The notes under the pieces were generated by a model. It ran no database searches. It saw only the letters and a program-made list of their open reading frames with translations, and was not told where the DNA came from. This document shows, one piece after another, positions 1 through 9,085 of a stretch of DNA of 64,000 nucleotides. This stretch comes from Halogranum rubrum (GTDB taxonomy: Archaea; Halobacteriota; Halobacteria; Halobacteriales; Haloferacaceae). A program made the translations under genes and the position numbers. The DNA is taken from the NCBI RefSeq assembly GCF_900114455.1, contig NZ_FOTC01000002.1, positions 963,012-1,027,011 of the forward strand, written 5' to 3'. Positions within the stretch are counted from its first letter, which is position 1. Every line of letters begins with the position of its first letter.

Positions 1-780
1 GACTCGGTCGACGAGTTACTCGACGCAATCGGCGACGCCAGACGCGGTGGCGACGACGAACGCGGTGACGACACCGACGACAGTTCGACGCTCCCGGTGA
101 CGGACCGCGACGCCGACAGAGGGCGACTCACGCTCCCCAAGCGCCCGACGCCGGGGTCGATTCGAACACGAGTCACCGGGACACTCAAGGACGCCGACCC
201 GCGGGAAGTAGGGAAGTACACCATGGCCGCGACACTGGGGCTGGGAGCCTACGCCATCTCTGCGCCGTTCTCGACGACGGCCGGATTGGCTGCGCTCGCG
301 GCCGGCGGGACGGCGACCGGCCTCTACGCGAGTGCCAACCCAGAGTCGGTCGTCGGCCAAGTCGACCCGATGATGCTCGTGACGACGATGAACCAGCGTG
401 GCCGCCACGTCCACAACAGTCCGATTGCCGGCTCCGCCAACGTCGGCCGAACGCTCGGCGTCGCCGAGTACCTCGGGGGACTGGAGTACGATTCGGCGTA
501 CGCACAGTGGCTCGTCGAGGCCGACATCGACTCGGTCGTCGACGCAGCGGAAGTGGCCCAGCGACGCGCCGAACAGAACCCTGCTCTCGGCGGCCCACGC
601 GAGGCGTCGCTGCTCGGTGCGCTCGGCGGACTCGCGCACGGCTACACGGACTTCGACGGCGATGTCGGCTCGCTCTTCGACCGCGAGACGTCTGATGTGG
701 ACGCGGACGATGCAGTAGACATCCCTACAGTCGACGCACTGCCAGAGGACACCTCCGAAGCGCAGCAGTCGGACGAGTAG
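1..780 (+). CDS. hypothetical protein, 5' end outside window
   Basis: The frame is open from the first base to a stop at 778-780, so the gene probably begins before the window; an internal GTG at 97 would give 227 aa if it is the start. The visible part opens with an acidic Asp/Gly-rich stretch. A hydrophobic Ala/Gly/Leu-rich segment follows at about residues 43-80 counted from the GTG, enough for one or two membrane passes, and then a soluble acidic C-terminal part. I recognise no family. Codon use and acidity are typical of haloarchaeal genes. It runs in the same direction as the oxidoreductase that starts 61 bp downstream. Confidence 0.7.
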   Translation, partial: DSVDELLDAIGDARRGGDDERGDDTDDSSTLPVTDRDADRGRLTLPKRPTPGSIRTRVTGTLKDADPREVGKYTMAATLGLGAYAISAPFSTTAGLAALAAGGTATGLYASANPESVVGQVDPMMLVTTMNQRGRHVHNSPIAGSANVGRTLGVAEYLGGLEYDSAYAQWLVEADIDSVVDAAEVAQRRAEQNPALGGPREASLLGALGGLAHGYTDFDGDVGSLFDRETSDVDADDAVDIPTVDALPEDTSEAQQSDE

Positions 781-841
781 GGTCGGCCGTGCTGTCGCGT
801 TCTCCCCCGCCCACACGCTCTTTGTCTTGCGGTCCTACGCC

Positions 842-1996
842 ATGACCATGCAGATAGCCGTCCTCGGCGCAGGCTACGCGGGACTGACCCTCGCCCGCCG
901 ACTCGAAGACCGACTGCCCAGCGACGTCGACATCGTCGTCGTCGACGAGTCGCCGACCCACCTCGTCCAACACGAGGTCCATCGCGTCGTCCGCCGCCCC
1001 TCTATCGTCGAGGCCATCACCGTCCCGCTGACCGACGTTCTCGACCGTGCAGAAGTCGTCACGGCTCGCGTCGAGAACGTCGACGCCGACGCCCAGACCG
1101 TCGAACTGGACTACGGCGAGACCATCCACTACGACTACGCCGCAGTCTGTCTCGGGGCCGAGACGGCCTACTACGGCCTCCCCGGCGTCGAAGAGCACAG
1201 CACACCGTTGAAACGCGTCGCCGACGCCGAGCAGATTCGAGCGGACTTCCTCGACGTGTGTGACTTCGGTGGCACCGTCGTCGTCGGTGGCGCGGGCCTC
1301 TCGGGCGTGCAAGTCGCAGGCGAACTCGCCGCGCTCGCCGCGGAACAGGACGTCGCCGACGCTGTCGACGTGATGCTGCTCGAACAGATGGACAGCGTCG
1401 CGCCGAACTTCCGCGAGGACTTTCAGGAGGCCGTCCACGACGAGTTGCTCGCCCGCGGTGTGGAGATTCGAACCGGCGCGACGGTCACTCGCGCGACGGC
1501 CGACGAACTCGAACTCGAATCGGGGACCATCGCCTGTGACCAGTTCGTCTGGACGGGCGGTATCAGCGGGTCCGACGCGATGCACGGCGACCGACCCATG
1601 GTTCGAAACGACCTCCGACTGAACGACTCGACGTTCGTCGTCGGCGACGCCGCTCGAATCGTCGACAGCGACGGCCAGGCCGTCCCCGCCAGCGCATCCG
1701 CGGCCATCCGCGAGGCTGGAACCGTCGCCGGCAACATCGAGAAACTCGTCGAGCACGACCTGTTCGACGACGACGACTTCGCACCACGGATGGAGCCGTA
1801 CCGCTTCGAGGTGCCCGGGTGGGTCGTCTCCATCGGTGACGGCGCGGTGGCACAGGTCGGCCCGACTGTCGTCCGCGGTGCGGCGGCGAAAGCCATGAAG
1901 ACGAGCATCGGCGCGGGCTATCTCGGGTCGGTGAAAGCGGTCACGCAGGCGACGGAGTTGGTGCGAGAAGAACTCGGCCACGGCGACGACGACTGA
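842..1996 (+). CDS. NDH-2-like NAD(P)/FAD-dependent oxidoreductase
   Basis: This 384-aa protein has the two-dinucleotide-domain layout of type II NADH dehydrogenases. An N-terminal FAD-binding GAGYAGL is at about residues 9-15, a second GGAGLSG motif near residue 150 binds NAD(P)H, and a C-terminal GDAARI motif contacts the flavin. Enzymes of this family pass electrons from NADH to quinone at the inner face of the membrane without pumping protons. There is no obvious transmembrane segment, so any membrane attachment would be peripheral. ATG 842 was chosen; ATG 848 two codons later is equally possible, and the frame extends back to a TTG at 827. The substrate is not fixed by sequence alone; other flavin disulphide reductase-like roles remain possible. 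Confidence 0.85.
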   Translation: MTMQIAVLGAGYAGLTLARRLEDRLPSDVDIVVVDESPTHLVQHEVHRVVRRPSIVEAITVPLTDVLDRAEVVTARVENVDADAQTVELDYGETIHYDYAAVCLGAETAYYGLPGVEEHSTPLKRVADAEQIRADFLDVCDFGGTVVVGGAGLSGVQVAGELAALAAEQDVADAVDVMLLEQMDSVAPNFREDFQEAVHDELLARGVEIRTGATVTRATADELELESGTIACDQFVWTGGISGSDAMHGDRPMVRNDLRLNDSTFVVGDAARIVDSDGQAVPASASAAIREAGTVAGNIEKLVEHDLFDDDDFAPRMEPYRFEVPGWVVSIGDGAVAQVGPTVVRGAAAKAMKTSIGAGYLGSVKAVTQATELVREELGHGDDD

Positions 1997-2004
1997 GATT
2001 CTGG

Positions 2005-2811
2005 TTATCGACCCGCCGCCGCGACGAGTTCCTTGACGCGCTGTTCGTCGACGGCGTTCGTCGTTCGTCCGCCGCGTTTGAGTGCCGTTCCGACGATTGC
2101 GCCGTCGGCGACGGTGAGTAGTTCACCGACCGTCTCTTTCGTTACTCCACTGCCGACGAACACGGGTGCGCCCACGTCTAACTCGGCGCTCCGCGTGACG
2201 ACGGCGGCCAGTCGGTCGGTGTCGACGGCGTGGCCGGTCCCCGCGCCGGAGACGATGACGCCGTCCGCGAGGCCGCGTTCGACCGTCTCGGCGACGATTT
2301 CGGGGTCGAACCCGTCGCCGCCGAGTGGTGCGGAGTGCTTGACGTCGACGTCGGCGAGCACCCGCACGTCCGAACCGAGTCGTTCACGGAGTCGAATCGT
2401 CTCGTGTGCCTGTCCCTCGACGACGCCTTGGTCCGTCACTCGCGCGCCGGTGTGGACGTTGACGCGGACGAACGCTGCCCCAGTCGCCGCCGCGACAGAG
2501 AGCGCGGCGTCGGCGTCGTTTCGGAGGACGTTCACGCCGACCGGGAGGTCGACGGCGTCGACGACGCTAGAGACGGCCGTCGTCATCTCCGCGACGACGT
2601 GTTTCGGCACGTCGTCGGGGTAGAACGGTGCGTCGCCGAAGTTCTCGACGACGAGGCCGTCGACGCCGCCCGCTTCGAGCGTCTCCGCGTCGGCGACGGC
2701 GCGGTCGTGAATCGTCTGCCGGTCGCCGGCGAACCGCGGCGACCCGGGAAGCGGCGCTAAGTGGACCATGCCGACGACGGGAGTGTCGACGCCGAACACG
2801 TCAGTGTTCAT
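2005..2811 (-). CDS. BtpA/SgcQ family TIM-barrel protein
   Basis: The 268-aa protein matches the BtpA family, with the N-terminal signature GMVHLAPLPGSP near residues 14-25, VVENFGDAPF near 55, and a GVNVLRND motif near 98. The family is named after the cyanobacterial BtpA protein needed for photosystem I accumulation. This archaeon is not expected to have photosystem I, and archaeal members have no settled function; a phosphate-binding TIM barrel acting on a nucleotide or sugar is the structural expectation. It is convergent with the oxidoreductase, whose stop is 8 bp away. Confidence 0.85.
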   Translation of the reverse strand: MNTDVFGVDTPVVGMVHLAPLPGSPRFAGDRQTIHDRAVADAETLEAGGVDGLVVENFGDAPFYPDDVPKHVVAEMTTAVSSVVDAVDLPVGVNVLRNDADAALSVAAATGAAFVRVNVHTGARVTDQGVVEGQAHETIRLRERLGSDVRVLADVDVKHSAPLGGDGFDPEIVAETVERGLADGVIVSGAGTGHAVDTDRLAAVVTRSAELDVGAPVFVGSGVTKETVGELLTVADGAIVGTALKRGGRTTNAVDEQRVKELVAAAGR

Positions 2812-2877
2812 ACGCGCTCGTTCGTGGCGACGGACAAAAGCGTCGTGGGTGCGCCGTCCGGTGGTTTTCGGAGCGAG

Positions 2878-3270
2878 TCAACCACTCGTCTTGAGTTCGA
2901 CGCGGTACCCGAACGGGTCGTGGACGTAGACGGCGGGGGCGACGCCCGTCGCACCGAGCGGTTCGAGTTCGCCTGCGATTTCGACGTCGTGCGCGTCGAG
3001 ACGCGCTTTGACCTCGTCGAGAGACTCACGCACGCGGATGGCGACGTGGTCGTAATTCTCGCGCCGGGTCGGTTCGACGAACTCCTCGTCGGGCCAGAGA
3101 TGGAGCACGCAGCCGTCGGCGAGTCGAACGCTGAAGAACGGCTTCTCGTCGGGATACGTGTCGAGTCCTTCGAGTGAGAAGTCCAGTGCGTCGACGTAGA
3201 ACTCGCGAGCGCGGTCAACTCCGTCCGCGGGAATACGCAGGTTGACGTGGTCGATTGCCTCGGCGTCCAT
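2878..3270 (-). CDS. VOC family (glyoxalase/dioxygenase-like) protein
   Basis: This is a 130-aa single-module vicinal-oxygen-chelate protein. It has the paired beta-alpha-beta-beta-beta pattern, with DHVNLRI near the N-terminus and DHVAIRV at mid-protein, and ends in the typical VYVHDPFGYRVEL motif that carries the metal-ligand Glu. VOC proteins include glyoxalases, dioxygenases and bleomycin-binding proteins, and the substrate cannot be assigned. It is on the same strand as the BtpA gene downstream (66 bp) and the GNAT gene upstream (54 bp), so the three may be cotranscribed. Confidence 0.85.
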   Translation of the reverse strand: MDAEAIDHVNLRIPADGVDRAREFYVDALDFSLEGLDTYPDEKPFFSVRLADGCVLHLWPDEEFVEPTRRENYDHVAIRVRESLDEVKARLDAHDVEIAGELEPLGATGVAPAVYVHDPFGYRVELKTSG

Positions 3271-3324
3271 ACCCTCGCTTGGTTCCGAGAACCGAAAGAG
3301 ACGACGGCCCGAACTCGCTCGGAC

Positions 3325-3768
3325 CTACAACGACTTGGCCATCTTCACGTGCGGGATGTTGGCTTCGAGGAACTCCTCGCCGACCTGTTCGTAGCCGAGT
3401 TTCTCGTAGAAGTCTCGGGCGCTCGTCTGTGCGTGGAGGTAGAAGCGGTCGAACCGCTCCTCGTCGGCGACGCTTTCGAGCGACTCCATCAGCTTTCGTC
3501 CCCAGTCCTCTCCTCGCGCCGACTCCAGGACGGCGACGCGTTCGACTTTGCAGACGCGATTACCGTCGAGTTCGTACTCGCGGAAGCGGGCCGCACCGAC
3601 CGGTCTCCCCTCGTCGTATGCGACGAAGTGCGTCGCCGTCTCCTCGTACTCGTCCCACTCCAGCGATTCGGGAACGCCCTGTTCGTCGACGAACACCGCT
3701 CGTCGAACCTCGAACGCGTCGTCGCGCATCGCCGCACCGTCGGCGACGAAGACGCCGTCTCGTGTCAT
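3325..3768 (-). CDS. GNAT family N-acetyltransferase (ElaA/YjcF-like)
   Basis: A 147-aa acetyltransferase. The segment VFVDEQGVP near residue 25 is characteristic of the ElaA/YjcF group. Acetyl-CoA-binding motif A follows as VERVAVLESARGEDWGRKL, carrying the R/Q-x-x-G-x-G/A-type loop, and the C-terminal part has the FYEKLGYEQVGEEF strand-turn common in GNATs. The ATG at 3768 was chosen because upstream in-frame codons run into the divergent AIR synthase gene starting at 3859. The acyl acceptor is unknown. Confidence 0.85.
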   Translation of the reverse strand: MTRDGVFVADGAAMRDDAFEVRRAVFVDEQGVPESLEWDEYEETATHFVAYDEGRPVGAARFREYELDGNRVCKVERVAVLESARGEDWGRKLMESLESVADEERFDRFYLHAQTSARDFYEKLGYEQVGEEFLEANIPHVKMAKSL

Positions 3769-3858
3769 GGTCCCCTCTTCGCGCGGGGTGGCTTTCGCGT
3801 TTTTGGGTTCGACTCTCGGCTTCGGCAAACCTATCTCACTGGCACCGCGACTCCGACT

Positions 3859-4893
3859 ATGACCGACCTCGGGAAAGTCGACCGCTCGTTCTTCGACGAA
3901 CACATCTACCCGAACTTGGGTGCAGACCGCGACGACGTCGCCATCGGCCCGAAGCACGGCGTCGACTTCGGCATGCTGAACCTCGACGGGACGGCCGTCG
4001 TCATGGCTACCGACCCGCTCTCTGTCCTCCCGCAACTCGGTTTCGACCGCGCCGGACGGTTCGCCCTCCACATCGTCCTCTCGGACGTCGCTGTTTCAGG
4101 CCTACTCCCGACGCATCTCGCCGTCTCCTTCACGCTCCCGCCCGAAATCACCGACGAGCAGTTCGCCGAACTCTGGGCCGCCATCGACGAGGAGTGTCGC
4201 GAGTTGGGCATCAGCATCGTCACCGGCCACACCGCACGCTACGGCGGCGTCGACTACTCGTGGGTCGGCGGTGCGACGGCGATGGCCGTCGGCGACCCCG
4301 ACGACGTGGTTCGCCCCGACGGCGCACGTCCCGGCGACAAAGTGCTCGTGACGAAAGGACCCGCCGTGGAGGCGACGGGTCTCCTGACGACGCTCTTTCC
4401 CGACCAGTTCGACCTCTCCGAGGAGGTTCTACAGGAAGCGCAGTCGCGACTCGACGAGACGCGAACCGTCCGCGACGCCACCACCGCGGCCGCCGCAGGC
4501 CCGGTGACGGCGATGCACGACGCCACCGAGGGCGGTCTGTTCGGCGCACTCGACGAAGTCGCCGAAGGCGCAGGCGTCCGCCTCGACGTCGACACCGACG
4601 AGATTCCCGTTCAACCCGGTGTCTTCGCGGTCTGTGACTCGCTCGGCATCGACCCGTGGCTCTCGACCAGTTCCGGCACGCTCGTGATGACCGTCGGTGC
4701 CGACGGCGTCGACGACGTGCTCGCAGAACTCGACGCGCGAGGGACACCGGCCGCCGTCGTCGGCGAGGTCAGCGAGGGTACGGGCGTCTACGTCGACGGC
4801 GAGTTACTGGAACACCCCGGCGTCGACCCGTCGTGGGCGGCCTACGAGCAGTTGGCAGCCAACGCGGCCGACGCCGCGGACGACGGCGAGTAA
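3859..4893 (+). CDS. AIR synthase (PurM/HypE-like) family protein
   Basis: The 344-aa protein has the two-domain PurM/HypE/ThiL/SelD fold. An N-terminal ATP-binding half contains the ATDPLSVLPQLGFDRAGRFA region, and GHTARYGG lies near the junction. The C-terminal half contains VTAMHDATEGGLFGALDEVA, the helix-forming motif typical of HypE-like members. No hydrogenase maturation genes are nearby, so a true HypE role is not supported, and it belongs to the generic archaeal AIR synthase-related group. It is divergent from the GNAT gene with 90 bp between the starts, room for two leaderless promoters. Confidence 0.85.
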   Translation: MTDLGKVDRSFFDEHIYPNLGADRDDVAIGPKHGVDFGMLNLDGTAVVMATDPLSVLPQLGFDRAGRFALHIVLSDVAVSGLLPTHLAVSFTLPPEITDEQFAELWAAIDEECRELGISIVTGHTARYGGVDYSWVGGATAMAVGDPDDVVRPDGARPGDKVLVTKGPAVEATGLLTTLFPDQFDLSEEVLQEAQSRLDETRTVRDATTAAAAGPVTAMHDATEGGLFGALDEVAEGAGVRLDVDTDEIPVQPGVFAVCDSLGIDPWLSTSSGTLVMTVGADGVDDVLAELDARGTPAAVVGEVSEGTGVYVDGELLEHPGVDPSWAAYEQLAANAADAADDGE

Positions 4894-4904
4894 CTGCTTC
4901 GTCC

Positions 4905-5882
4905 TCACTCGTCGCCCCCGCCCACCCCCACGCTCGCACGGAGTCGCTCGGCCACCGCGTCGAACGCCTCGTCGGCCACGTCGACGGAGTCAGTCAAACT
5001 CAGAAAACCGTGGGTCATCGTCGAGTGATGCTGGTGGTCGACGTCGACGCCTGCGGCGGCGAGTCGCTCGGCGTAGGCGATGCCCTCGTCACGGAGCGGG
5101 TCGAATCCGGCGGTGACGACGGTGGCCGGTGGGAGTTCCGAGAGGACGGACTCGGACGTGTGGAGGACGGACGCATACGGGTTCGCGCCGTCGACGGGAC
5201 TTCGGAGGTACTGCGCCCAGAACCACTCCATGTCCGCTCGCGTGAGCAGGGGTCCGTCAGCGTTCTCGGCGTAGGAGTCGGTGTCGAACGCGTAGTCGGT
5301 GATGGGGTAGAAGAGCGCTTGATGCGCGACGTCGGGGCCGTCGAACTCGCGTGCCCTGAGTGCGACGGCGGCCGCGAGGTTGCCACCGGCGGAGGTGCCG
5401 GCGACGACGAGTCTCGACCCGTCTCCGCCGAACGTCTCGGCGTTCTCGGCCGCCCACTTCAGCGCCGCGTAGGCGTCGTCGAGACCGGCCGGGAACGGAT
5501 GTTCGGGTGCGAGACGGTAGTCGACGGAGACGACGACACCACCGACGCGACGGGCGAGATTTCGACAGATGTCGTCCGCCGAGTCGAGCGTTCCGAGCGT
5601 CCACCCCCCGCCGTGATAGAAGACGAGCGTCGGCGCGGGCGTGGCGATAGTCTCGTCACTGGGTCGGTAGACGCGTACGGGGACGTCGCCGTGCGGGCCG
5701 TCGAAGGCGTAGTCACGGACGAACTCGACGTCCGCTCGCTCGTCGCTCGTGAACACCTCGTCTTCGACGCGGCGGCCGCAGTCGACGCTCATCGCGTGCC
5801 ACTCCGGAACCCCCTCGGCTTCGATGTCGGCGACGACTGCCGCGAGTTGCGGGTCTAACTCTGTCGTCTCGTGGTCGGGCAT
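4905..5882 (-). CDS. alpha/beta hydrolase, HSL-type esterase
   Basis: A 325-aa carboxylesterase/lipase of the hormone-sensitive-lipase group. The oxyanion-hole motif HGGG is at residues 90-93. The nucleophile elbow GTSAG is at 162-166 with Ser164, a variant of the usual GDSAG. The acid GFDPLRDEG and the catalytic His in THGFLSL follow in the expected order. It has no signal peptide, so it is cytoplasmic. Such enzymes hydrolyse short acyl esters; the natural substrate is unknown. The gene is convergent with the AIR synthase gene, 11 bp apart. Confidence 0.9.
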   Translation of the reverse strand: MPDHETTELDPQLAAVVADIEAEGVPEWHAMSVDCGRRVEDEVFTSDERADVEFVRDYAFDGPHGDVPVRVYRPSDETIATPAPTLVFYHGGGWTLGTLDSADDICRNLARRVGGVVVSVDYRLAPEHPFPAGLDDAYAALKWAAENAETFGGDGSRLVVAGTSAGGNLAAAVALRAREFDGPDVAHQALFYPITDYAFDTDSYAENADGPLLTRADMEWFWAQYLRSPVDGANPYASVLHTSESVLSELPPATVVTAGFDPLRDEGIAYAERLAAAGVDVDHQHHSTMTHGFLSLTDSVDVADEAFDAVAERLRASVGVGGGDE

Positions 5883-6019
5883 ATTCGACCCTTCGGCGGC
5901 GGTCAGTTATAGCTCACCGTCCTCGGCGGCCCCGGAGTGTGCCGTCCGTACACACGATTCATACCGGCAATCTCCGGCGATAACCGGCGATTCAAACGTC
6001 TCTACCGTCTTCACTCACT

Positions 6020-7282
6020 GTGGGTATCTTGCAGACGCTCTTCGGTGACGACGCTCGGGTCCTCTACGAGCGGAACTTTCAGCTACTGCTCCTCGCGAGT
6101 CTCAGTTCGCCGCTCGGTGCGTCCGTCGTCTCGCCGATTCTGGAGGGGCTGACCGGACCGCTCGGCACGTCGAGCACCCAAATCGGTCTCCTCATGGCCG
6201 TCTTCACCGCGCCTGCCATCTTCCTCATCCCCGTCGTCGGCGTCGTCTCGGACAGGGTGGGTCGAAAACCCGTCCTCACCGCCGGTCTCTTGCTCTTCGG
6301 CCTCGCCGGACTCGCTATCTCGCTGACGACGGAGTTCCGCGTCGTCCTCGGACTTCGGTTCCTGCAGGGCGTCGGCTACACCGGTATCGCGCCCGTTCTC
6401 ATCACCAGCGTCGGCGACATCTTCGCCGCTGACGACGACGCCGAGGCCGCCGCACAGGGACTCCGGTTCACGGCCGTCGGCCTCTCGCTGACTCTCTTTC
6501 CCGTCCTCTCGGGCGCGCTCGTCGTCCTCGCGTGGCAGTACCCGTTCTTCCTCTACGGACTCGCCGTCCCGACGGCGCTCGTCGTCTTCCTGCTCTTCGA
6601 AGAACCGACGGCCGTCGGCGACGAGAGCGAGGGCGACGACTCCATCGGGGCACTCCTCTCGCTCGCCTCCCATCCGCGAGTGGCGGCGACGCTCGTCGGG
6701 CGAGCGATTCCGTCGTTCCTCTGGTTCGTCTTCCTGACGTACAACTCGGTGGTCGTGGTCCGTCTCTTGGGTGCGAACCCCGGCGTGGCGGGTCTGCTCG
6801 TCGCCGCCGCTAGCGTCGCCTCCTCGGTTAGTTCGACACAGTCCGGACGCATCACCACCGCGTTCGACACGCGGGTCGTTCCGATGCTCGTGTCGACGCT
6901 GGCCGTCGGCGGCGGCGTCGTCGCCCTCGCGTTCGCTCCCTCCACGCTCGTCGCGGGCCTCGGTGTCGTCGTCGCCGGTGCTGGATTCGGCGTCGGTCTC
7001 ACGCTCTACCGGAGCGCGCTGACCGGCAGCGCACCGGTGGACCTGCGCGGTGGTCTCGTCAGCCTCGGCGAGTCTTCGGGCCGACTCGGCAGTACCGTCG
7101 CACCGGTGCTCACCGGTGCAGTCATCGCCTTCGCGACCCCGGCACTCGGGGAAGCCGCGGCGATTCGCTGGGGCATCCTCGGCGTCGTCGCCGCGGGCGT
7201 CCTCGTCGGCGTCGCCAGCGTCGTCGTCGTCGACCGGTACGACGTCCCGACGCGTGCGACGACGGTGACGGCGGCCGACTGA
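6020..7282 (+). CDS. MFS transporter
   Basis: A 420-aa major facilitator with about 12 hydrophobic segments. The loop 2-3 motif DRVGRKP is at residues 78-84, diagnostic for the superfamily and typical of drug/H+ antiporter-like members. A GTG start at 6020 is used because no ATG lies nearby in frame. The protein sits in the cytoplasmic membrane. Kynureninase follows after 47 bp on the same strand, so export or uptake of a tryptophan-related compound is possible but unproven. Confidence 0.88.
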   Translation: MGILQTLFGDDARVLYERNFQLLLLASLSSPLGASVVSPILEGLTGPLGTSSTQIGLLMAVFTAPAIFLIPVVGVVSDRVGRKPVLTAGLLLFGLAGLAISLTTEFRVVLGLRFLQGVGYTGIAPVLITSVGDIFAADDDAEAAAQGLRFTAVGLSLTLFPVLSGALVVLAWQYPFFLYGLAVPTALVVFLLFEEPTAVGDESEGDDSIGALLSLASHPRVAATLVGRAIPSFLWFVFLTYNSVVVVRLLGANPGVAGLLVAAASVASSVSSTQSGRITTAFDTRVVPMLVSTLAVGGGVVALAFAPSTLVAGLGVVVAGAGFGVGLTLYRSALTGSAPVDLRGGLVSLGESSGRLGSTVAPVLTGAVIAFATPALGEAAAIRWGILGVVAAGVLVGVASVVVVDRYDVPTRATTVTAAD

Positions 7283-7329
7283 ACTCGCATATCCGGAACT
7301 GACAACACACCTCCCGCCGAGGGAGGTGC

Positions 7330-8616
7330 ATGGACGACTTCGACCCGAGTCGCGAGGCCGCCGTCGCACGGGACCGCGACGACCCGCTCTCGACACTCCG
7401 CGACCGCTTCTCGCTCCCCGACGACGAGTTCTACATGGACGGTAACTCGCTCGGCCCGCTCTCTACCGACGCCGAAGACACCCTCTCGCGCGTCGTCGAC
7501 GAGTGGCGCGAACTCGGTATCAGAGGCTGGACCGACACCGACCCCGACTGGTTCAACTACGGCGAACATCTCGGCGAGCGACTCGCGCCGATGCTCGGGG
7601 CCGAAGGCGACGAAGTCGTCGTCACCAACTCGACGACGGTCAACATCCACACGCTGGTCGGGACGTTCCTCGACAAACTCAGAGAGGAGGGCGGCCCGCT
7701 GACCGTGCTCGCCAACGACCTCGACTTCCCGACGGACCACTACGCCATCCGCGCCCAACTTCGCCAGCGAGGACTGGACCCGGACGACCACCTCCACCTC
7801 GTCGAGAGTCGTGACGGCCAGACCATAGAAGAAGCAGACGTCGTCGCCGCGCTGGAGGAAGAGGAGATTGGCATCGTGTTCATGCCCTCCGTCCTCTACC
7901 GGAGCGGCCAACTGCTCGATATCGAACGCATCACCGAAGCGGCCCACGATGCTGGAGCATACGCCGGGTTTGACCTCGCACACTCGGTCGGTGCGGTCGA
8001 CCACGACCTCTCGGCACACGGCGTCGACTTCGCCGTCTGGTGCACCTACAAGTACCTGAACGCCGGCCCCGGTTCGGTCGGCGGCCTCTACGTCAACGAG
8101 CGACACTTCGGGACGACACCCGCACTCGCGGGATGGTGGGGCAACGACAAGGAGACCCAGTTCGATATGGACCTGACCTACGACCCCGCCCAGAGCGCCG
8201 GCGCGTGGCAGATTGGAACGGTACACATGCTCTCGGCGGCACCCTTGGAAGGGTCACTCGACATCTTCGACGAAGCCGGCATCGAGGCGGTTCGCGAGAA
8301 GTCCGTCGCCCTCACCGACGCCCTCGCGGCACTCGTCGACGAGCGGTTACCGGAGTGTGAGGTCGGCACGCCGCGCGATGCGGCCCGCCGCGGCGGACAC
8401 GTCGCCATCGAACATCCCGAGGCGTACCGAGTGAGTCTCGCCCTGAAAGACCGCGGCGTCGTCGTCGACTTCCGCCAACCGAACGTCGTTCGCGTCTGTC
8501 CCGCGCCGCTCTACACGAGTCACGCCGACGTGTGGGACGTAGTGGAGATTCTCCGCGAGATTCTCGACGAGGAGACGTACGCCGAGTACGACCCGCGCGG
8601 TGCGGGCGTGACGTAG
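7330..8616 (+). CDS. kynU: kynureninase
   Basis: A 428-aa PLP enzyme of fold type I that cleaves kynurenine to anthranilate and alanine (or 3-hydroxykynurenine to 3-hydroxyanthranilate). It has the family motifs MDGNSLGPL near 36-44, NSTTVNIH near 100-107, YRSGQLLD near 190-197 and FDLAHSVGAV near 214-223. The PLP Lys is K241 in CTYKYLNAGPGS. Length matches the family. No tryptophan or indole dioxygenase or kynurenine formamidase gene is visible in this window. Confidence 0.9.
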   Translation: MDDFDPSREAAVARDRDDPLSTLRDRFSLPDDEFYMDGNSLGPLSTDAEDTLSRVVDEWRELGIRGWTDTDPDWFNYGEHLGERLAPMLGAEGDEVVVTNSTTVNIHTLVGTFLDKLREEGGPLTVLANDLDFPTDHYAIRAQLRQRGLDPDDHLHLVESRDGQTIEEADVVAALEEEEIGIVFMPSVLYRSGQLLDIERITEAAHDAGAYAGFDLAHSVGAVDHDLSAHGVDFAVWCTYKYLNAGPGSVGGLYVNERHFGTTPALAGWWGNDKETQFDMDLTYDPAQSAGAWQIGTVHMLSAAPLEGSLDIFDEAGIEAVREKSVALTDALAALVDERLPECEVGTPRDAARRGGHVAIEHPEAYRVSLALKDRGVVVDFRQPNVVRVCPAPLYTSHADVWDVVEILREILDEETYAEYDPRGAGVT

Positions 8617-8806
8617 GTTTCGAGTTGCAACGTCGCCGGGTCGTTCACCGTCCGTCCCTGCCTGGCCAGCGAGAGGAAGTCGCCGACGAGTACGCCGAAC
8701 GGGTCCGGTACAGCCGACATTCTGGCGGGTAACATCACTCGGAGTGGATTTGTGTTTCGAGGGAGTGTACGAACGCAGAACAGATGGAAACGACCGGTCG
8801 AGTGTG

Positions 8807-9085
8807 CTATCGGACGGCGCGGAACAGGACGCCGACGACGACGGAGATGCCGTAACAGCCGACGACGAACGGGAACCAGAACACCCACAGCGCGAAGTTC
8901 GGAAAGAGGTAGCTCCCGAACGAACTGCCGACCATCATGATGAGGTAGCCGGGATAGGCCAACGGCGTCATCAACCGACCGTCGAGACTGCCGGCGGTGA
9001 GCGGGACGACGAGGAGTGCGAACGTCACGAGCACCGACGGTCCAGCGACCAACCGTCTGAGACTGCTCTCGTTGTCGGTGCTCAC
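8807..9085 (-). CDS. small membrane protein, unknown
   Basis: A 92-aa very hydrophobic protein with about three membrane segments (roughly residues 15-33, 40-60 and 65-90). Its start codon overlaps the stop of the upstream aspartoacylase-like gene by 4 bp (ATGA), so the two are translationally coupled and probably function together at the membrane. I recognise no family. Confidence 0.75.
   Translation of the reverse strand: MSTDNESSLRRLVAGPSVLVTFALLVVPLTAGSLDGRLMTPLAYPGYLIMMVGSSFGSYLFPNFALWVFWFPFVVGCYGISVVVGVLFRAVR

Noticed and set aside
725-1981. Long minus-strand frame antisense to the oxidoreductase gene
   Set aside because: GC-rich haloarchaeal genes leave long antisense frames. Its product is Arg/Asp/Val-rich without domains, while the plus strand encodes clear FAD/NAD motifs.
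6083-7396. 437-codon minus-strand frame opposite the MFS transporter
   Set aside because: The product is an Arg/Asp/Glu string without domain structure. The sense strand has the MFS pattern.
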